DNA from: Anaeromonas frigoriresistens
GTDB lineage: Bacteria; Bacillota; Clostridia; Tissierellales; SIT17
Direction: 5' to 3'
Assembly: GCF_016820655.1 (NCBI RefSeq)
Contig: NZ_WSFT01000021.1
Span: forward strand, 1 to 64,000
DNA length: 64,000 nucleotides
This document shows positions 44,697 to 54,086 of this stretch, one piece after another. The position numbers and the translations under genes are program-made. How positions within the stretch are numbered: the first letter of the stretch is position 1; each line of letters opens with the position of its first letter. The notes below the pieces were generated by a model. The model was not told the DNA's origin. It ran no database searches and was given only the letters and a program-made list of their open reading frames with translations.

Positions 44697-44837
44697 TTTC
44701 TCACTCCCTTTTTGTATTTTTTATAGAAAATTCTCATAACTATTTTACTTTATTTTCTGAATATATGCAATAGTGCGACAGACTTTTCTTTAATAATAAC
44801 AAAACAGAGAAAACACTTTGATTTTTATTCTTCTTTA

Positions 44838-45572
44838 TTATCTAACTCCTGATATAATAGATAAAATCCCCATAAATATTATTAATACTACTGTAAGCTT
44901 TTCAAATACTTCTTCTTTCACTTTATCACCTAATCTTATTCCTAGAGTTACTCCTATAATTAATGATGGTAACAAATATACTGAGTACTTTATTACCTCT
45001 TCTGTTATTAGTCCTTTATATATAAATGTAAATATAGTCATTATATTTAGTATCCAAAAATATGCAGTTAAAGCAGATCTGAAAATTTGCTTTCCTACTC
45101 CTTGATTTGTTAAAAATATAATCACAGGAGGTCCACTTAAACTTACGCTTCCATTTAATAATCCACTTAAAATTCCAACTGGTATATATGCTAACTTTTC
45201 ATTCTTAAATTTCACTTTATAACCTAGATAAAAGGCTATGGCAGAAATAGTAACTATAATTCCAACTCCAATTTTCAATAAGTTTTCATCAAAATTCATC
45301 AATATATTCGCACCAATTGGAGTTGCAATTATTGCCGAAATTATTAATAAAATTATCTTCTTTAAATTTACATATTCTCTTACCTTATATAAAATCATAG
45401 AATTCATTATAAGACTAAAAATCACTAAAATAGGAACTATTAATTTTAATGGCATAATTATACCTAACAAAGGTACAGCCAATAAAGAAAATCCAAAACT
45501 TGTTATTCCTTGTATCATTCCAGCAGTAAAAATAATAATAATTCCAATTAAAATCAATAACATTTCACTCAA
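44838..45572 (-). CDS. TSUP (TauE/SafE) family permease
   Basis: 244 aa with seven or eight membrane helices. Family marks: GMIQGITSFGFSLLAVPLL in the first repeat and GILSGLLNGSVSLSGPPVII in the second. Members export sulfite, sulfoacetate or other small anions; the substrate here is unknown. Confidence 0.88.
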   Translation of the reverse strand: MSEMLLILIGIIIIFTAGMIQGITSFGFSLLAVPLLGIIMPLKLIVPILVIFSLIMNSMILYKVREYVNLKKIILLIISAIIATPIGANILMNFDENLLKIGVGIIVTISAIAFYLGYKVKFKNEKLAYIPVGILSGLLNGSVSLSGPPVIIFLTNQGVGKQIFRSALTAYFWILNIMTIFTFIYKGLITEEVIKYSVYLLPSLIIGVTLGIRLGDKVKEEVFEKLTVVLIIFMGILSIISGVR

Positions 45573-45691
45573 CTTTTCTTTTCCCCCTTATTTCAACTAA
45601 TATTTATTATAACATCCAAGGATAGAAAAGTCCTTTATAAAAATTCTAGCCAATTACTTGAATCAACTATTCTATAATACTAAATTAATTA

Positions 45692-45916
45692 TTATTTATT
45701 TGTTTTAGATTTTATTTTATTATACAAATCTTCTTTATCTTCTGCCAATATAATATCTTCCTTAATTTTAGCTATAGGTTGTAATGCACATTCGACACAA
45801 TACCCTATACATGGTTGTACTTCGATTGTAGTATCTTCTAAGGAATTCTTAACTCTTTCTGCTATTTCTTTACTTCCATGTTTAAAATTATTTTCACAAA
45901 ATTTAACTTTATTCAT
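45692..45916 (-). CDS. DUF1450 family protein (YuzB-like)
   Basis: 74 aa from ATG 45916 (GGAGG nine bases upstream; the frame extends ten codons further without a ribosome site). Cys-rich pattern: KFCENNFKHG, then QPCIGYCVECALQPIAKI. The conserved Cys may bind a metal or Fe-S cluster. Function unknown. Confidence 0.82.
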   Translation of the reverse strand: MNKVKFCENNFKHGSKEIAERVKNSLEDTTIEVQPCIGYCVECALQPIAKIKEDIILAEDKEDLYNKIKSKTNK

Positions 45917-46016
45917 ATATAATCGCCTCCAACTTATTGTTATCAAATATATTCTTACACTAAAGATTGATATTCATTCATGTACATATGTAATATATGG
46001 TATATTCTTTGATTGG

Positions 46017-46045
46017 TTGACATAATGTCTTTTACTCTGTATAAT
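46017..46045 (+). promoter_or_regulatory. Consensus sigma-A promoter of the hydrolase gene
   Basis: TTGACA (46017-46022) and TATAAT (46040-46045) with exactly 17 bp between. Transcription would begin near 46052, just before the riboswitch. Confidence 0.9.
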
Positions 46046-46064
46046 ATTGATACTGTAAACAAGC

Positions 46065-46180
46065 CACACTTGCTGAAATCTATTTTTATAGATGCGGAGG
46101 AACCAACTAAGGGGTTAATCCAAATATTTTGGTAGGGAACCTTCTATCCCGAACCCGTCAGCTAACTTCGTAAGCAATTA
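46065..46180 (+). ncRNA. c-di-AMP riboswitch (ydaO-yuaA class)
   Basis: Conserved blocks of the class in order: GATGCGGAGGAACCA, GGGGTTAATCC, GGTAGGGAACC, CCCGAACCCGTCAGCTAACT and TCGTAAGC. TTGCT (46070-46074) pairs with AGCAA (46173-46177) to close the fold. No terminator lies between the aptamer and the ribosome site GGAAGGAG, which begins only a few bases after the closing helix, so control may be at translation start or at a small overlap. Confidence 0.92.
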
Positions 46181-46199
46181 TAGGAAGGAGTGTATAAAG

Positions 46200-47102
46200 A
46201 TGAAGAAATTTAATATTGCAATATCCATAATAGCAATACTATTATTGCTAACAATATTAACTACTAATGCATTTGCTGAAAACTATAACCTATTGAACAT
46301 TGGAAGTAGAGGTAGCGAAGTTGTTAATCTACAGAAAGCTTTAAATGAACAAGGTTATAATTCAGGTGTTATTGATGGTATATATGGTTATAATACTAGA
46401 AGTGCTGTTACTAACTTTCAAAAAAGTAATAGTCTAGTAGTAGATGGGATTGCTGGCCCAAATACTCAATCTAAATTATATAGTTCAAATAAAGAGCTAC
46501 TAAAATATGGTATGAGAGGTAGTCAAATTACTAAATTGCAAAAAGCTTTAAATAATAAAGGTTTTTCTGTAGGTGCTATAGATGGAATATTTGGTTATAG
46601 AACTAAAACTTCTGTAATTAATTTTCAAAAGGCAAATAGTCTTTTAATAGATGGGATAGCTGGCCCTGAAACTCAGAGTAAACTATATTCTTCTCAATCA
46701 GTAAATAGTACAAGCATTGCAGAGAGCAACTATTCTTCAAATGATGTATATTGGCTGTCAAGAATTATCCACGCTGAATCAAATGGTGAACCTTATAAAG
46801 GTAAGGTAGCTGTAGGAAATGTAATAGTAAATAGAGTAGACTCAAAGGATTTTCCTAACACTATAAAAGGTGTTATTTTCGAAGATTATAAGGGTATTCA
46901 TCAATTTAGTCCAGTAGCTTCAGGGACTATATATAACGAGCCATCACCACAAAGTGTACAGGCAGCTAAAGAAGCTTTAAATAATAGCAATCCTGTAGGA
47001 GATTCAACATATTTCTTCAATCCAGATAAAGCATCATCTACATGGATTGAAAATAATAAAACTTATGTAGCTCGAATTGGTGACCATGTATTTTATAAGT
47101 AA
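46200..47102 (+). CDS. Cell-wall hydrolase: two PG-binding domains plus SleB-type domain
   Basis: 300 aa, exported. Signal peptide (about 1-26, ending in TTNAFAEN). Two tandem PG_binding_1 domains: GSRGSEVVNLQKALNEQGYN...GPNTQSKLY and GMRGSQITKLQKALNNKGFS...GPETQSKLY. C-terminal Hydrolase_2 (SleB/CwlJ) domain with WLSRIIHAESNGEPYKGKVA and VGNVIVNRV. SleB-type enzymes cut spore cortex, but with a c-di-AMP switch this one more likely works on vegetative wall under osmotic or turgor stress. Confidence 0.93.
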   Translation: MKKFNIAISIIAILLLLTILTTNAFAENYNLLNIGSRGSEVVNLQKALNEQGYNSGVIDGIYGYNTRSAVTNFQKSNSLVVDGIAGPNTQSKLYSSNKELLKYGMRGSQITKLQKALNNKGFSVGAIDGIFGYRTKTSVINFQKANSLLIDGIAGPETQSKLYSSQSVNSTSIAESNYSSNDVYWLSRIIHAESNGEPYKGKVAVGNVIVNRVDSKDFPNTIKGVIFEDYKGIHQFSPVASGTIYNEPSPQSVQAAKEALNNSNPVGDSTYFFNPDKASSTWIENNKTYVARIGDHVFYK

Positions 47103-47111
47103 TTTAATTTT

Positions 47112-47150
47112 AAAAAAGCTATGGCTTAATTTTTAAGCCATAGCTTTTTT
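47112..47150. terminator. Bidirectional terminator between convergent hydrolase and hydrogenase genes
   Basis: Perfect 18-bp stem (AAAAAAGCTATGGCTTAA and its complement) with a three-base loop, A tract on one side and T tract on the other, between genes that face each other. Confidence 0.95.
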
Positions 47151-47169
47151 ATTCATTTCATTCTGTCTT

Positions 47170-48633
47170 TTAACTAAATTTTCTATGAAATTCAATATCA
47201 TCCACGTCAAAAATTCTAAGAGAATCTTTCACTTTGGATTCTAAGGCTAATTTCCCATATTTATCTACTTCATTTTTATCCTTTGGTCCATGAGTCAGGG
47301 AAGCAGCACCTCCTATACAGCCTCCTTTACAGGCCATTCCCTCTATAAAATTACCATTTAGTCTATTTACTTTAGTCATTTTTAATGCTTTATCACATTC
47401 ATCAAGCCCATCACATCTAATTGGTCTAAAATCAACCTCTAAATTTTCTTCTTCAATGATATGATTTATCGCTTCTGATAGACCTCCTGATCGAGCAAAT
47501 ATACGTCCGAAGAAAGATGCATTATTTAATAGTCCTTCCTCGCATTCTTCTAACCTAATGTCTGCTGCATCAATCATAGCTGCTAGTTCCTCAAACGTAA
47601 TAACATAATCTGTACTCTCACTAAAGTTTTCCTGCTTAATCTCCATTTTTTTTGCTGTACATGGGCCTATAAATACTACTTTACCCTTAGGATCTATTTT
47701 TTTAATTAATTTTGATATAGCTATCATTGGTGATACAGTGCTAGATATCTTGTCCTTAATTTCTGGATAATTTTTTTGTATGTAAGAAACAAATGCAGGA
47801 CAACATGAACTAGTTATTACATTTTTTTCTTCTATGGACTCTGCATATTCTTTAGTTTCATGTAAAGCTACCATATCAGCACCTAGTGCTACTTCTACCA
47901 CATCGTGAAAACCTAGTTTTTTTATACCAGTAATAACCTGTTCAATTTTAACATAGGTAAATTGACTAGATATAGCAGGAGCAATAATTGCGTATACATT
48001 GAGATTGCTATCTAATCTTGATTCTTTTAATAATTCTAATGCGTCAATAATATAAGACTTGTCCATTATTGCTCCAAATGGACATTGGTACACACATGCC
48101 CCGCATTGAATGCACTTTTCATCATCTATAACAGCTTTCTTTTTTTCATTAATAGATAAAGCATCTGCTCTGCATGCTCTTCTACAGGGTCTCATCACAT
48201 CAGAAATTGCATTATAAGGACAAACATTTTTACATTTCCCACACTCTATACACTTATGTTGATTGATGTATGCTCTATGATTTATAAAGGTAATTGCTCC
48301 CACAGGACAAACGTCCGTACATCTATGTGCAAGACACCCTCTACAGGCTTCCGTAACTACAAATCTATCTATTGGACATTCATCACATGCTTCATCTAAA
48401 ACTTGTATCACATTATTACTTGTATAATTATCTCCTATAGCTAAGTTAACTCTTTCAACTGTAATAGCTCTTTCTTTATGTATACAACACCTTGTTCGTG
48501 GCTCCGGTCCTTTATCTATAACTTCAGGAATTAAATGTTTTTTTTCTTTAAGAGTACCTTCTAGAACTAGTCTAGAAATCTCTCTTAATACTTCATATTT
48601 AATTTTCTGAACATGATTTTCAAATCTTCGCAT
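47170..48633 (-). CDS. [FeFe]-hydrogenase, ferredoxin-rich monomeric type (group B-like)
   Basis: 487 aa. The N-terminal region holds several 4Fe-4S motifs (CRGCLAHRCTDVCP; CIECGKCKNVCP; CIQCGACVYQCP). The H-cluster core has ITSSCCPAFVSYIQKNYP, IGPCTAKKMEI and MACKGGCIGG. The TSCCP motif is altered to SSCCPAF, and there is no Trp, as in group B enzymes. Soluble. It likely couples ferredoxin and protons/H2. Last gene of the hydrogenase operon. Confidence 0.88.
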   Translation of the reverse strand: MRRFENHVQKIKYEVLREISRLVLEGTLKEKKHLIPEVIDKGPEPRTRCCIHKERAITVERVNLAIGDNYTSNNVIQVLDEACDECPIDRFVVTEACRGCLAHRCTDVCPVGAITFINHRAYINQHKCIECGKCKNVCPYNAISDVMRPCRRACRADALSINEKKKAVIDDEKCIQCGACVYQCPFGAIMDKSYIIDALELLKESRLDSNLNVYAIIAPAISSQFTYVKIEQVITGIKKLGFHDVVEVALGADMVALHETKEYAESIEEKNVITSSCCPAFVSYIQKNYPEIKDKISSTVSPMIAISKLIKKIDPKGKVVFIGPCTAKKMEIKQENFSESTDYVITFEELAAMIDAADIRLEECEEGLLNNASFFGRIFARSGGLSEAINHIIEEENLEVDFRPIRCDGLDECDKALKMTKVNRLNGNFIEGMACKGGCIGGAASLTHGPKDKNEVDKYGKLALESKVKDSLRIFDVDDIEFHRKFS

Positions 48634-48653
48634 CCCGAGAACACCTCACTTAT

Positions 48654-49826
48654 TTATATGTAATTAACTTTGACTTTTTTTCCTAACCGTTCCATTAACA
48701 TAACTAACTCATCTACTACTTTTAATTTTATACTTAGATCAATAGGTAAATCAGGATTTTGGTGTGCTGGATTGATAGCTTTTCCAACCCAAAGATTTAA
48801 GTGAGTACAATTATTTAATAAATGATCTACTAATATGGAAGCCCCATCTTTATTATTAAAAATTATATTTGAATTTGTATTTGTACTAGGATCAATAAAT
48901 ACTTTTATTTTTTCTACCGTCTTACTTAATGTTAAAACTCCTTCTGTAGCTAAATCTATTCCTTTTATTGTAGCTGTAGGAGGAACATCGACTACCATTG
49001 AGTCCATATTAACTTCTAATTCAGCACCTAGCTCCCGGGCCACAATTTTAGATGCTGTACCACCACATACAATCTTTTTTCCTTTAGATCTCATTAAATT
49101 TATTACAACTTCCTTATCCATATTATTATCTTCTGGTGGACCTGTGAATAAGTTGATTATCTCAGGGTTTCTTACCTTTACTGCAACTACTGTTGTATCA
49201 TCTCCAGGTCTATTTGCATAAAGATTATTACATACTCCTAATAATTCATTTGATATATTTTTAGAGCTTTTTTTATTGGTAGATATACCTTCTAAATACT
49301 CAGCAACATTTTCCCATTGCCAACCTAGGTTTAACGTTCCTCCTACTCCTGCATGTACTACTCCATCACTTACAATAGTTAATAAATCTCCCTCATTTAA
49401 CTCAAAGTTACTTTCTTTTATAACTTTTCCTTCTATTTCAATATTAATTTTCTTTGTTTCATTTATTTTCTTCTTTTTAACTAAAAAATATGGAGGATTA
49501 TCATATTCAGCCACATATACCTTTCCATTACTTTTTACTTTTATTATAGTGAATGTGGAGTATGCTAGTTTTCTTACATTGCAAACTGGCAAAGTATTAC
49601 TGATAGTTTTTACTGTTTCATAAATACTAGCTCCTTCTCTAAGCATAGTAGCAGCAATCTTTGTGGTCAAAGTTGCCAAAATATTTGCCTTTACACCACT
49701 ACCTAAACCATCTGCTAGAACAATGATCACACTATCTTCATTTCTAATAATTTCTACATTATCACCACATAATTCTTCATCTCTTTTATTTAAATGATCA
49801 TAGGCTACATCAATAAAATAACTCAT
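48654..49826 (-). CDS. PP2C/SpoIIE-type serine phosphatase
   Basis: 390 aa. N-terminal PP2C/SpoIIE fold: [48 protein letters not shown] with the metal-binding aspartates. The C-terminal about 170 residues are a second domain without a clear name. Its ATG overlaps the stop of the sensory hydrogenase (TAATG), so the two products are made together. Such phosphatases accompany PAS-containing [FeFe]-hydrogenases in clostridia, suggesting H2- or redox-dependent protein dephosphorylation. Confidence 0.87.
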   Translation of the reverse strand: MSYFIDVAYDHLNKRDEELCGDNVEIIRNEDSVIIVLADGLGSGVKANILATLTTKIAATMLREGASIYETVKTISNTLPVCNVRKLAYSTFTIIKVKSNGKVYVAEYDNPPYFLVKKKKINETKKINIEIEGKVIKESNFELNEGDLLTIVSDGVVHAGVGGTLNLGWQWENVAEYLEGISTNKKSSKNISNELLGVCNNLYANRPGDDTTVVAVKVRNPEIINLFTGPPEDNNMDKEVVINLMRSKGKKIVCGGTASKIVARELGAELEVNMDSMVVDVPPTATIKGIDLATEGVLTLSKTVEKIKVFIDPSTNTNSNIIFNNKDGASILVDHLLNNCTHLNLWVGKAINPAHQNPDLPIDLSIKLKVVDELVMLMERLGKKVKVNYI

Positions 49827-51550
49827 TAAAAATCACCCATTTCTCCATTTGTTATATTCTTTAATTTTGTAAGTATCATTTTAGTTTCAGCCGTAGTTTC
49901 TCCTAATAGACTGGCAATTTCTTGAGCAACTCTCATTTGCTTCTCTATAACACTTTGGGCAGCATCTATAGTTTTTTCTTTCACTCTATGTAGCTCTTTC
50001 TTATTAGATTCCTCTATTGTTGCATCAATCATTATTGCTAATATTATATTTTGATCTGATAGATACATGATATTTTGAATAAGAACTAATCCATACTCAT
50101 CATAATATACTTTCTGTCTTATGATATCCTCTTTAGTTCTACGAACATTATTAAAAATTTCTTCATCAATAATTAAAGATATAGGTTTATCTTTAATAAA
50201 ACTAGATTGTATATTAAATAACTTTTCAGCTGCAGGATTAAATTCTTTAACATTTAAGTTTTCATCAATAAGCATTATGCCATTAGGACTTTTTTCAAAT
50301 ATTACATTTTTTAAACTTTCTGCCTTACTCCTCATATAAGGTAAACACATATTCATTTCAGCCATACCCTCAATTATTGCTCTAGCTTTATCTTTACATG
50401 TGTCGTAACCACATGCTCCACAATTTAACTCATCTAACTTAGAATTCTTCCCCATATCTCTTAAGGTTTTTTCAATATCCTCTTGACTTATTTTATTATT
50501 TATTATTGATCTATCGAAAAACCGTTTTATAAATTCTTTATTATCATATTTTTTCCCATCAGATATTACTATATTTTCTTTTCTTTGAGATACATAATTT
50601 CTAACTTTATATTTTCTTTTATAAAAGTCTGTTTGTTCCTTTGGCATTGCAGGTCCACCAATACAACTCCCTTTACAAACATGTGCTTCTATACAAACCC
50701 TATCTAAGGTATTATTCTTTAAAGAATCAAATACTTCTATACACTCATCGATTCCATCTACAGTGATCAGTGAATACTCTTTCTCTAATTCTCCCTGTAA
50801 TAAGTTATGTATAACTCCTCCCTTCAGAGGATAAGATATTCCATCATCTGTAGTAAAATTATCCAGTGTAGAGGGTTCTAAAGAATTTAAGTCAATATTT
50901 TCTCTTTCAAACCATTCAGAGATTTCTTCGAAAGTTAATACAGCATCTATGACACTACTATGTTGAAAATTTGATGCTTCAATCTTTTTTGCAGTACAAG
51001 GTCCCATAAATACAACAAATGAGTCCATGCCATAATGTTTTTTTAATATTTTACCGTGAGCTAACATAGGTGATACAATTGGTATCATGTATTTCATAAT
51101 AGACGGATAATATTTCTCTATTAAATAACAAGATGAGGGACAACTAGTTGTGATTATATTTTTTAGATTATTTTCTTTTATATGCTTTCTATATAAATCA
51201 GTTACAACATCAGCTCCTATTGCAGTCTCTTCAACCACTTTAAAACCTAATTCTCTTAATCCAGAAATAATTTTAAGAGCATTATCTACGTCAAATGCCC
51301 CGCTAAAAGATGGTGCAATGCTAACTATTACTTTTTTATTCTCTGTAATTGCATCTCTTACTTCATATAAATCACTTTTTATATTTCTTGCCTCTTGAGG
51401 ACAAATTCTCATACACTGTCCACAGCCAATACATCTTTCCTCTACAATTGTAGCTTGTTCATTTTTTATTTGAATGGCTTTAACAGGACAATATCTTAAA
51501 CACTTATAACAATTCTTACAATTTGCCTTTGAAAAGTTGAGGAAGTTCAA
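49826..51550 (-). CDS. Sensory [FeFe]-hydrogenase with PAS domain (HydS-like)
   Basis: 574 aa, TTG start. Order: two 4Fe-4S motifs ([24 protein letters not shown]), H-cluster domain with [28 protein letters not shown] and [12 protein letters not shown], a further Fe-S motif [13 protein letters not shown] (about 385), a PAS domain (about 420-520, [20 protein letters not shown]), and a helical tail. The cluster-binding motif differs from catalytic enzymes (TSCPSSC). This layout fits group C sensory hydrogenases, thought to sense H2 and signal to a phosphatase or kinase. Confidence 0.9.
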   Translation of the reverse strand: MNFLNFSKANCKNCYKCLRYCPVKAIQIKNEQATIVEERCIGCGQCMRICPQEARNIKSDLYEVRDAITENKKVIVSIAPSFSGAFDVDNALKIISGLRELGFKVVEETAIGADVVTDLYRKHIKENNLKNIITTSCPSSCYLIEKYYPSIMKYMIPIVSPMLAHGKILKKHYGMDSFVVFMGPCTAKKIEASNFQHSSVIDAVLTFEEISEWFERENIDLNSLEPSTLDNFTTDDGISYPLKGGVIHNLLQGELEKEYSLITVDGIDECIEVFDSLKNNTLDRVCIEAHVCKGSCIGGPAMPKEQTDFYKRKYKVRNYVSQRKENIVISDGKKYDNKEFIKRFFDRSIINNKISQEDIEKTLRDMGKNSKLDELNCGACGYDTCKDKARAIIEGMAEMNMCLPYMRSKAESLKNVIFEKSPNGIMLIDENLNVKEFNPAAEKLFNIQSSFIKDKPISLIIDEEIFNNVRRTKEDIIRQKVYYDEYGLVLIQNIMYLSDQNIILAIMIDATIEESNKKELHRVKEKTIDAAQSVIEKQMRVAQEIASLLGETTAETKMILTKLKNITNGEMGDF

Positions 51551-51552
51551 GG

Positions 51553-51798
51553 TTATAACCCCCTTAAAATATACTCTTTAAAAAATTCTTCAACTTCAGT
51601 ATCACTTACCGACACTATAGGCTTATCATCAACTTTTACCGAAACTGCCTTTGTACATTCCCCTAGACAAAATGCAGCTTTTACAGTTACTTCATCCTTT
51701 AGTCCCTTCTCTTTAACTATTTTTTGAAGGCTGTTGACTACATTATAGGCCCCTTTTAAATGACATGCACTTCCTATACATACATTAATTGTTTTCAA
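51553..51798 (-). CDS. Thioredoxin-like 2Fe-2S ferredoxin (NuoE-like)
   Basis: 81 aa from TTG 51798, seven bases after AGGGG; an in-frame ATG ten codons earlier lacks a ribosome site. 2Fe-2S ligands: CIGSACHLKGAYN and CLGECTKAVSVKV. Small electron-transfer subunit, first gene of the hydrogenase operon, two bases before the sensory subunit. Confidence 0.85.
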   Translation of the reverse strand: MKTINVCIGSACHLKGAYNVVNSLQKIVKEKGLKDEVTVKAAFCLGECTKAVSVKVDDKPIVSVSDTEVEEFFKEYILRGL

Positions 51799-51870
51799 AC
51801 AATCAACCCCTTTTATGTAATATATCATTCTAATATTTTAAATAAAATTTATAATTTGTTATTCTATCTT

Positions 51871-51899
51871 AGTATATGATATTGTTATTTTATAGTCAA
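51871..51899 (-). promoter_or_regulatory. Sigma-A promoter of the hydrogenase operon
   Basis: TTGACT (51899-51894) and TATACT (51876-51871) spaced by 17 bp, about 70 bp ahead of the first gene. From 51900 to 52205 I see only AT-rich sequence with no gene. Confidence 0.78.
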
Positions 51900-52205
51900 T
51901 CTTGTGGAGATCTATTATATGTTTAAGATTTATTAATATATTATTTGTATTATATTTACTGTATTAAGCCATTAATTTTACAGAATTATTGCTATATTAT
52001 TAAATTTTCATTCACTGAAAACTTTGTTATATTATTAACTATATTAATCAAATGAAGATTTGCTTTATTAATAAAAGAAATTTTTATGATATTTTATAGC
52101 ATTATAAAGTTCCTCTCAGCATATTCTAATTTTTGAACCAAATAATCACCACAATATAATTTTCAGAAGCATAAGTTGATCAATATATTATGTATTATCT
52201 AGTTA

Positions 52206-52314
52206 AAGAGCTACTCTATTGGTTAGCAGGATAATGATAAAAACTTTATGCAAAGGGAATACCTACTAGAGGTATACATGATCAGTCGAACGTTATTTAT
52301 AGAATTGAGCTCTT
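52206..52314. other. Unidentified structured element
   Basis: A nested set of complementary segments: AAGAGCT (52206-52212) with AGCTCTT (52308-52314), TCTAT (52215-52219) with ATAGA (52299-52303), and two internal hairpins CTTT-ATGC-AAAG (52244-52255) and ATACCT-ACTAG-AGGTAT (52259-52275). The GC content is higher than the flanks. It does not match a riboswitch class I know. It lies in a gap of about 400 bp without genes, so it could be a small RNA or a protein-binding site. Confidence 0.45.
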
Positions 52315-52333
52315 GGCAGAGATGGTAAGTTAA

Positions 52334-52921
52334 TTAATAGTTAAAAAATTTTAATACATCTTGTTCCCACCTAAATTTTCGAGATTCAATATTATCTAAA
52401 CCTCTAATTTCTATCTCAATAAACTTAGTAGAATCATCAATTATATTTGTTCCTTCATATTTTCTAGGGATTTCTAGATATCCAGAAATATGGTGTCCAC
52501 CTCCTTCAGTTTTCTCCCATCTAAAACCATCTGATATAACTATTTCTTTATCAGTAGTCAAGCTAACTAAATTAGCATAATCAATATCATCTAAATTCAC
52601 TGAATGAGTGTTTAACATTAATTCGAAGGTAAGATTCTCTTTATTCTCTTCTACTAGATTTAAAAAGAGTATACCAGCTCCTATACTTCCCTGGCTATCA
52701 TATCTTATATAAGTGTCCTTCTCTCTCTCGTTTTGACTTAAGTTAGATTCATCCTCTCTATTATCCTCTCCCTTATTTGCTCTAGTAGAAGTGGAGGATC
52801 CTTGTTCATATTCCCCTTTAACTTCTTTTTCATTATCCTCTTTATATCTCCCTTTAAACATTATAGATCCTATTAAAACTACTAGGATTACTACTAACCC
52901 TAAATATATTAATTTTTTCAT
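52334..52921 (-). CDS. Membrane-anchored hypothetical protein
   Basis: 195 aa from ATG 52921 (GGAGGAAG upstream; five more codons lie in frame before it). One N-terminal membrane helix (LIYLGLVVILVVLIGSIMF), a Ser/Glu/Asn-rich linker, and an outside domain with SDGFRWEKTEGGGHHISGYL. The GGGHH motif could bind metal, in line with its place beside metal-handling genes. Family not recognised. Confidence 0.65.
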   Translation of the reverse strand: MKKLIYLGLVVILVVLIGSIMFKGRYKEDNEKEVKGEYEQGSSTSTRANKGEDNREDESNLSQNEREKDTYIRYDSQGSIGAGILFLNLVEENKENLTFELMLNTHSVNLDDIDYANLVSLTTDKEIVISDGFRWEKTEGGGHHISGYLEIPRKYEGTNIIDDSTKFIEIEIRGLDNIESRKFRWEQDVLKFFNY

Positions 52922-53045
52922 GCTTTCTTCCTCCATTTCTTAAATGATTATATTTTCTACTAGTTAATATAAAGCAAGATTTATGCCAATCAATATATAT
53001 TTCAAAGTATAATAAATTCTTTAATCAATAGGTTGTCCTACTTTT

Positions 53046-53105
53046 TTACTTATGAATAACTAACCATAACCACCATCCTCCACCCATCATTCCAAATCCC
53101 ATCAT
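53046..53105 (-). CDS. Tiny Gly/Met/Trp-rich peptide (19 aa)
   Basis: ATG-start frame giving MMGFGMMGGGWWLWLVIHK, with AGAGGTG seven or eight bases upstream. Met/Gly-rich starts followed by a Trp-rich hydrophobic stretch are common in small membrane proteins next to copper and other metal genes (some with SHOCT domains). This is either a mini-protein or a truncated one. Confidence 0.5.
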   Translation of the reverse strand: MMGFGMMGGGWWLWLVIHK

Positions 53106-53288
53106 AAGTTATTCACCTCTTTTTAAGTTTGATTTTAACGCTAATCAATTTTTAATGTGTATTAACTATATGTTTTGCTTAGCAATTTAAACAACTAAAT
53201 ACTTAATTCTACTTATAATAATACTATTATTATCATACTCTTAAGTAAATTATTTAATATACTAAACCTTTTTAAATTCTGTAAAATA

Positions 53289-53327
53289 AAATACCCTAAA
53301 AGCTTATAATTGACTTTTAAGGTATTT
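53289..53327 (-). terminator. Terminator after copZ
   Basis: 14-bp stem AAATACCCTAAAAG / CTTTTAAGGTATTT with one mismatch, followed on the minus strand by a T-rich run. Confidence 0.8.
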
Positions 53328-53345
53328 GAGATATTGTCTATTTAA

Positions 53346-53555
53346 TTATTGTACTGATATTGGTGTATAACCAGCTACTTCAACAGCCATTTCTAATTTA
53401 TCAACTGCTATATCTTTATCTAATTCTATTATAGCTCTTTTATTCTCTGAACTAACCTCAGCAGACTTTACTTCGTCTAAAGCTTCTAATTCTTTCTTTA
53501 CTCTACCTGCACAATGTCCACAAGTCATACCTTCGATATTAATTATTCTTTTCAT
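53346..53555 (-). CDS. copZ: Copper chaperone, heavy-metal-associated domain
   Basis: 69-aa single HMA domain with the metal site IEGMTCGHCAGRVKKELEAL and a C-terminal GYTP segment. Carries Cu(I) to a P1B-type ATPase; the intact CopA in this window is the likely partner. The ATPase remnant directly upstream suggests the gene was once in another operon. Confidence 0.9.
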   Translation of the reverse strand: MKRIINIEGMTCGHCAGRVKKELEALDEVKSAEVSSENKRAIIELDKDIAVDKLEMAVEVAGYTPISVQ

Positions 53556-53606
53556 TTATATTCCTCCCTTTATTTAATACATCATTTATTTTGATTGCAT
53601 ATAAAC

Positions 53607-53768
53607 CTATTTAGGTTTAAAATCCTTTAATTTCAATGTATTAGTTAATACTGATACTGAGCTAACCAACATTGCAACATCTGTATCTGATCCTATTGCC
53701 ATATCTACATCTGTAACAGCTATAATTCCCACTAAATTATCATTTATTGCTATAAACACATAAAAGTA
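53607..53768 (-). pseudogene. Remnant of a P1B-type heavy-metal ATPase
   Basis: One open frame reads FIAINDNLVGIIAVTDV, then MAIGSDTDVAM, then SSVSVLTNTLKLKDFKPK to a stop. These are three separate parts of the ATPase C-terminal half (P-domain, GDGxND-following loop, and the last residues) joined by internal deletions. No start or phosphorylation site remains. It is a different gene from the CopB-like debris at 55434. Confidence 0.82.
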
Positions 53769-53869
53769 AATTTATTTATAGATTAGCTAAAAATAATTAT
53801 AATAGAGATTGATAAAAAATAATAAATACATTGTTCTATTCCTTAGACATTTTCTAATTATTCATTATA

Positions 53870-54046
53870 TTATCCAATAAGTTCACTCTTCTTTAGCATG
53901 TAGTATGAAACAATAAGCTGATCCATTTGATCACTTACTTTTATTACATTAGCATCGGTAAGATTCTCACTTAAACTGTATTCAAGTACTTGTCTTTGCT
54001 TTTGAATTTGTTCATTAATTTCTATAATTTTATTTGAAATCCCCAC
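53870..54046 (-). CDS. Spo0E-like aspartyl-phosphate phosphatase
   Basis: 58 aa, GTG start seven bases after GGGGG. Two-helix protein with the family pattern: IEINEQIQKQRQVLEYSLSE then VIKVSDQMDQLIVSYYML, where SDQMD replaces the classical SQELD. Spo0E-family proteins dephosphorylate Spo0A and delay sporulation. Missed by a length cut-off of 60 codons. Confidence 0.8.
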   Translation of the reverse strand: MGISNKIIEINEQIQKQRQVLEYSLSENLTDANVIKVSDQMDQLIVSYYMLKKSELIG

Positions 54047-54086
54047 TTTGTTTCCCCCTTTACTATTGTTTAATACGTTATATATA

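Noticed and set aside
52206-52314. c-di-GMP, TPP or other known riboswitch
   Set aside because: The conserved cores of these classes are absent, and no plus-strand gene follows for it to control.
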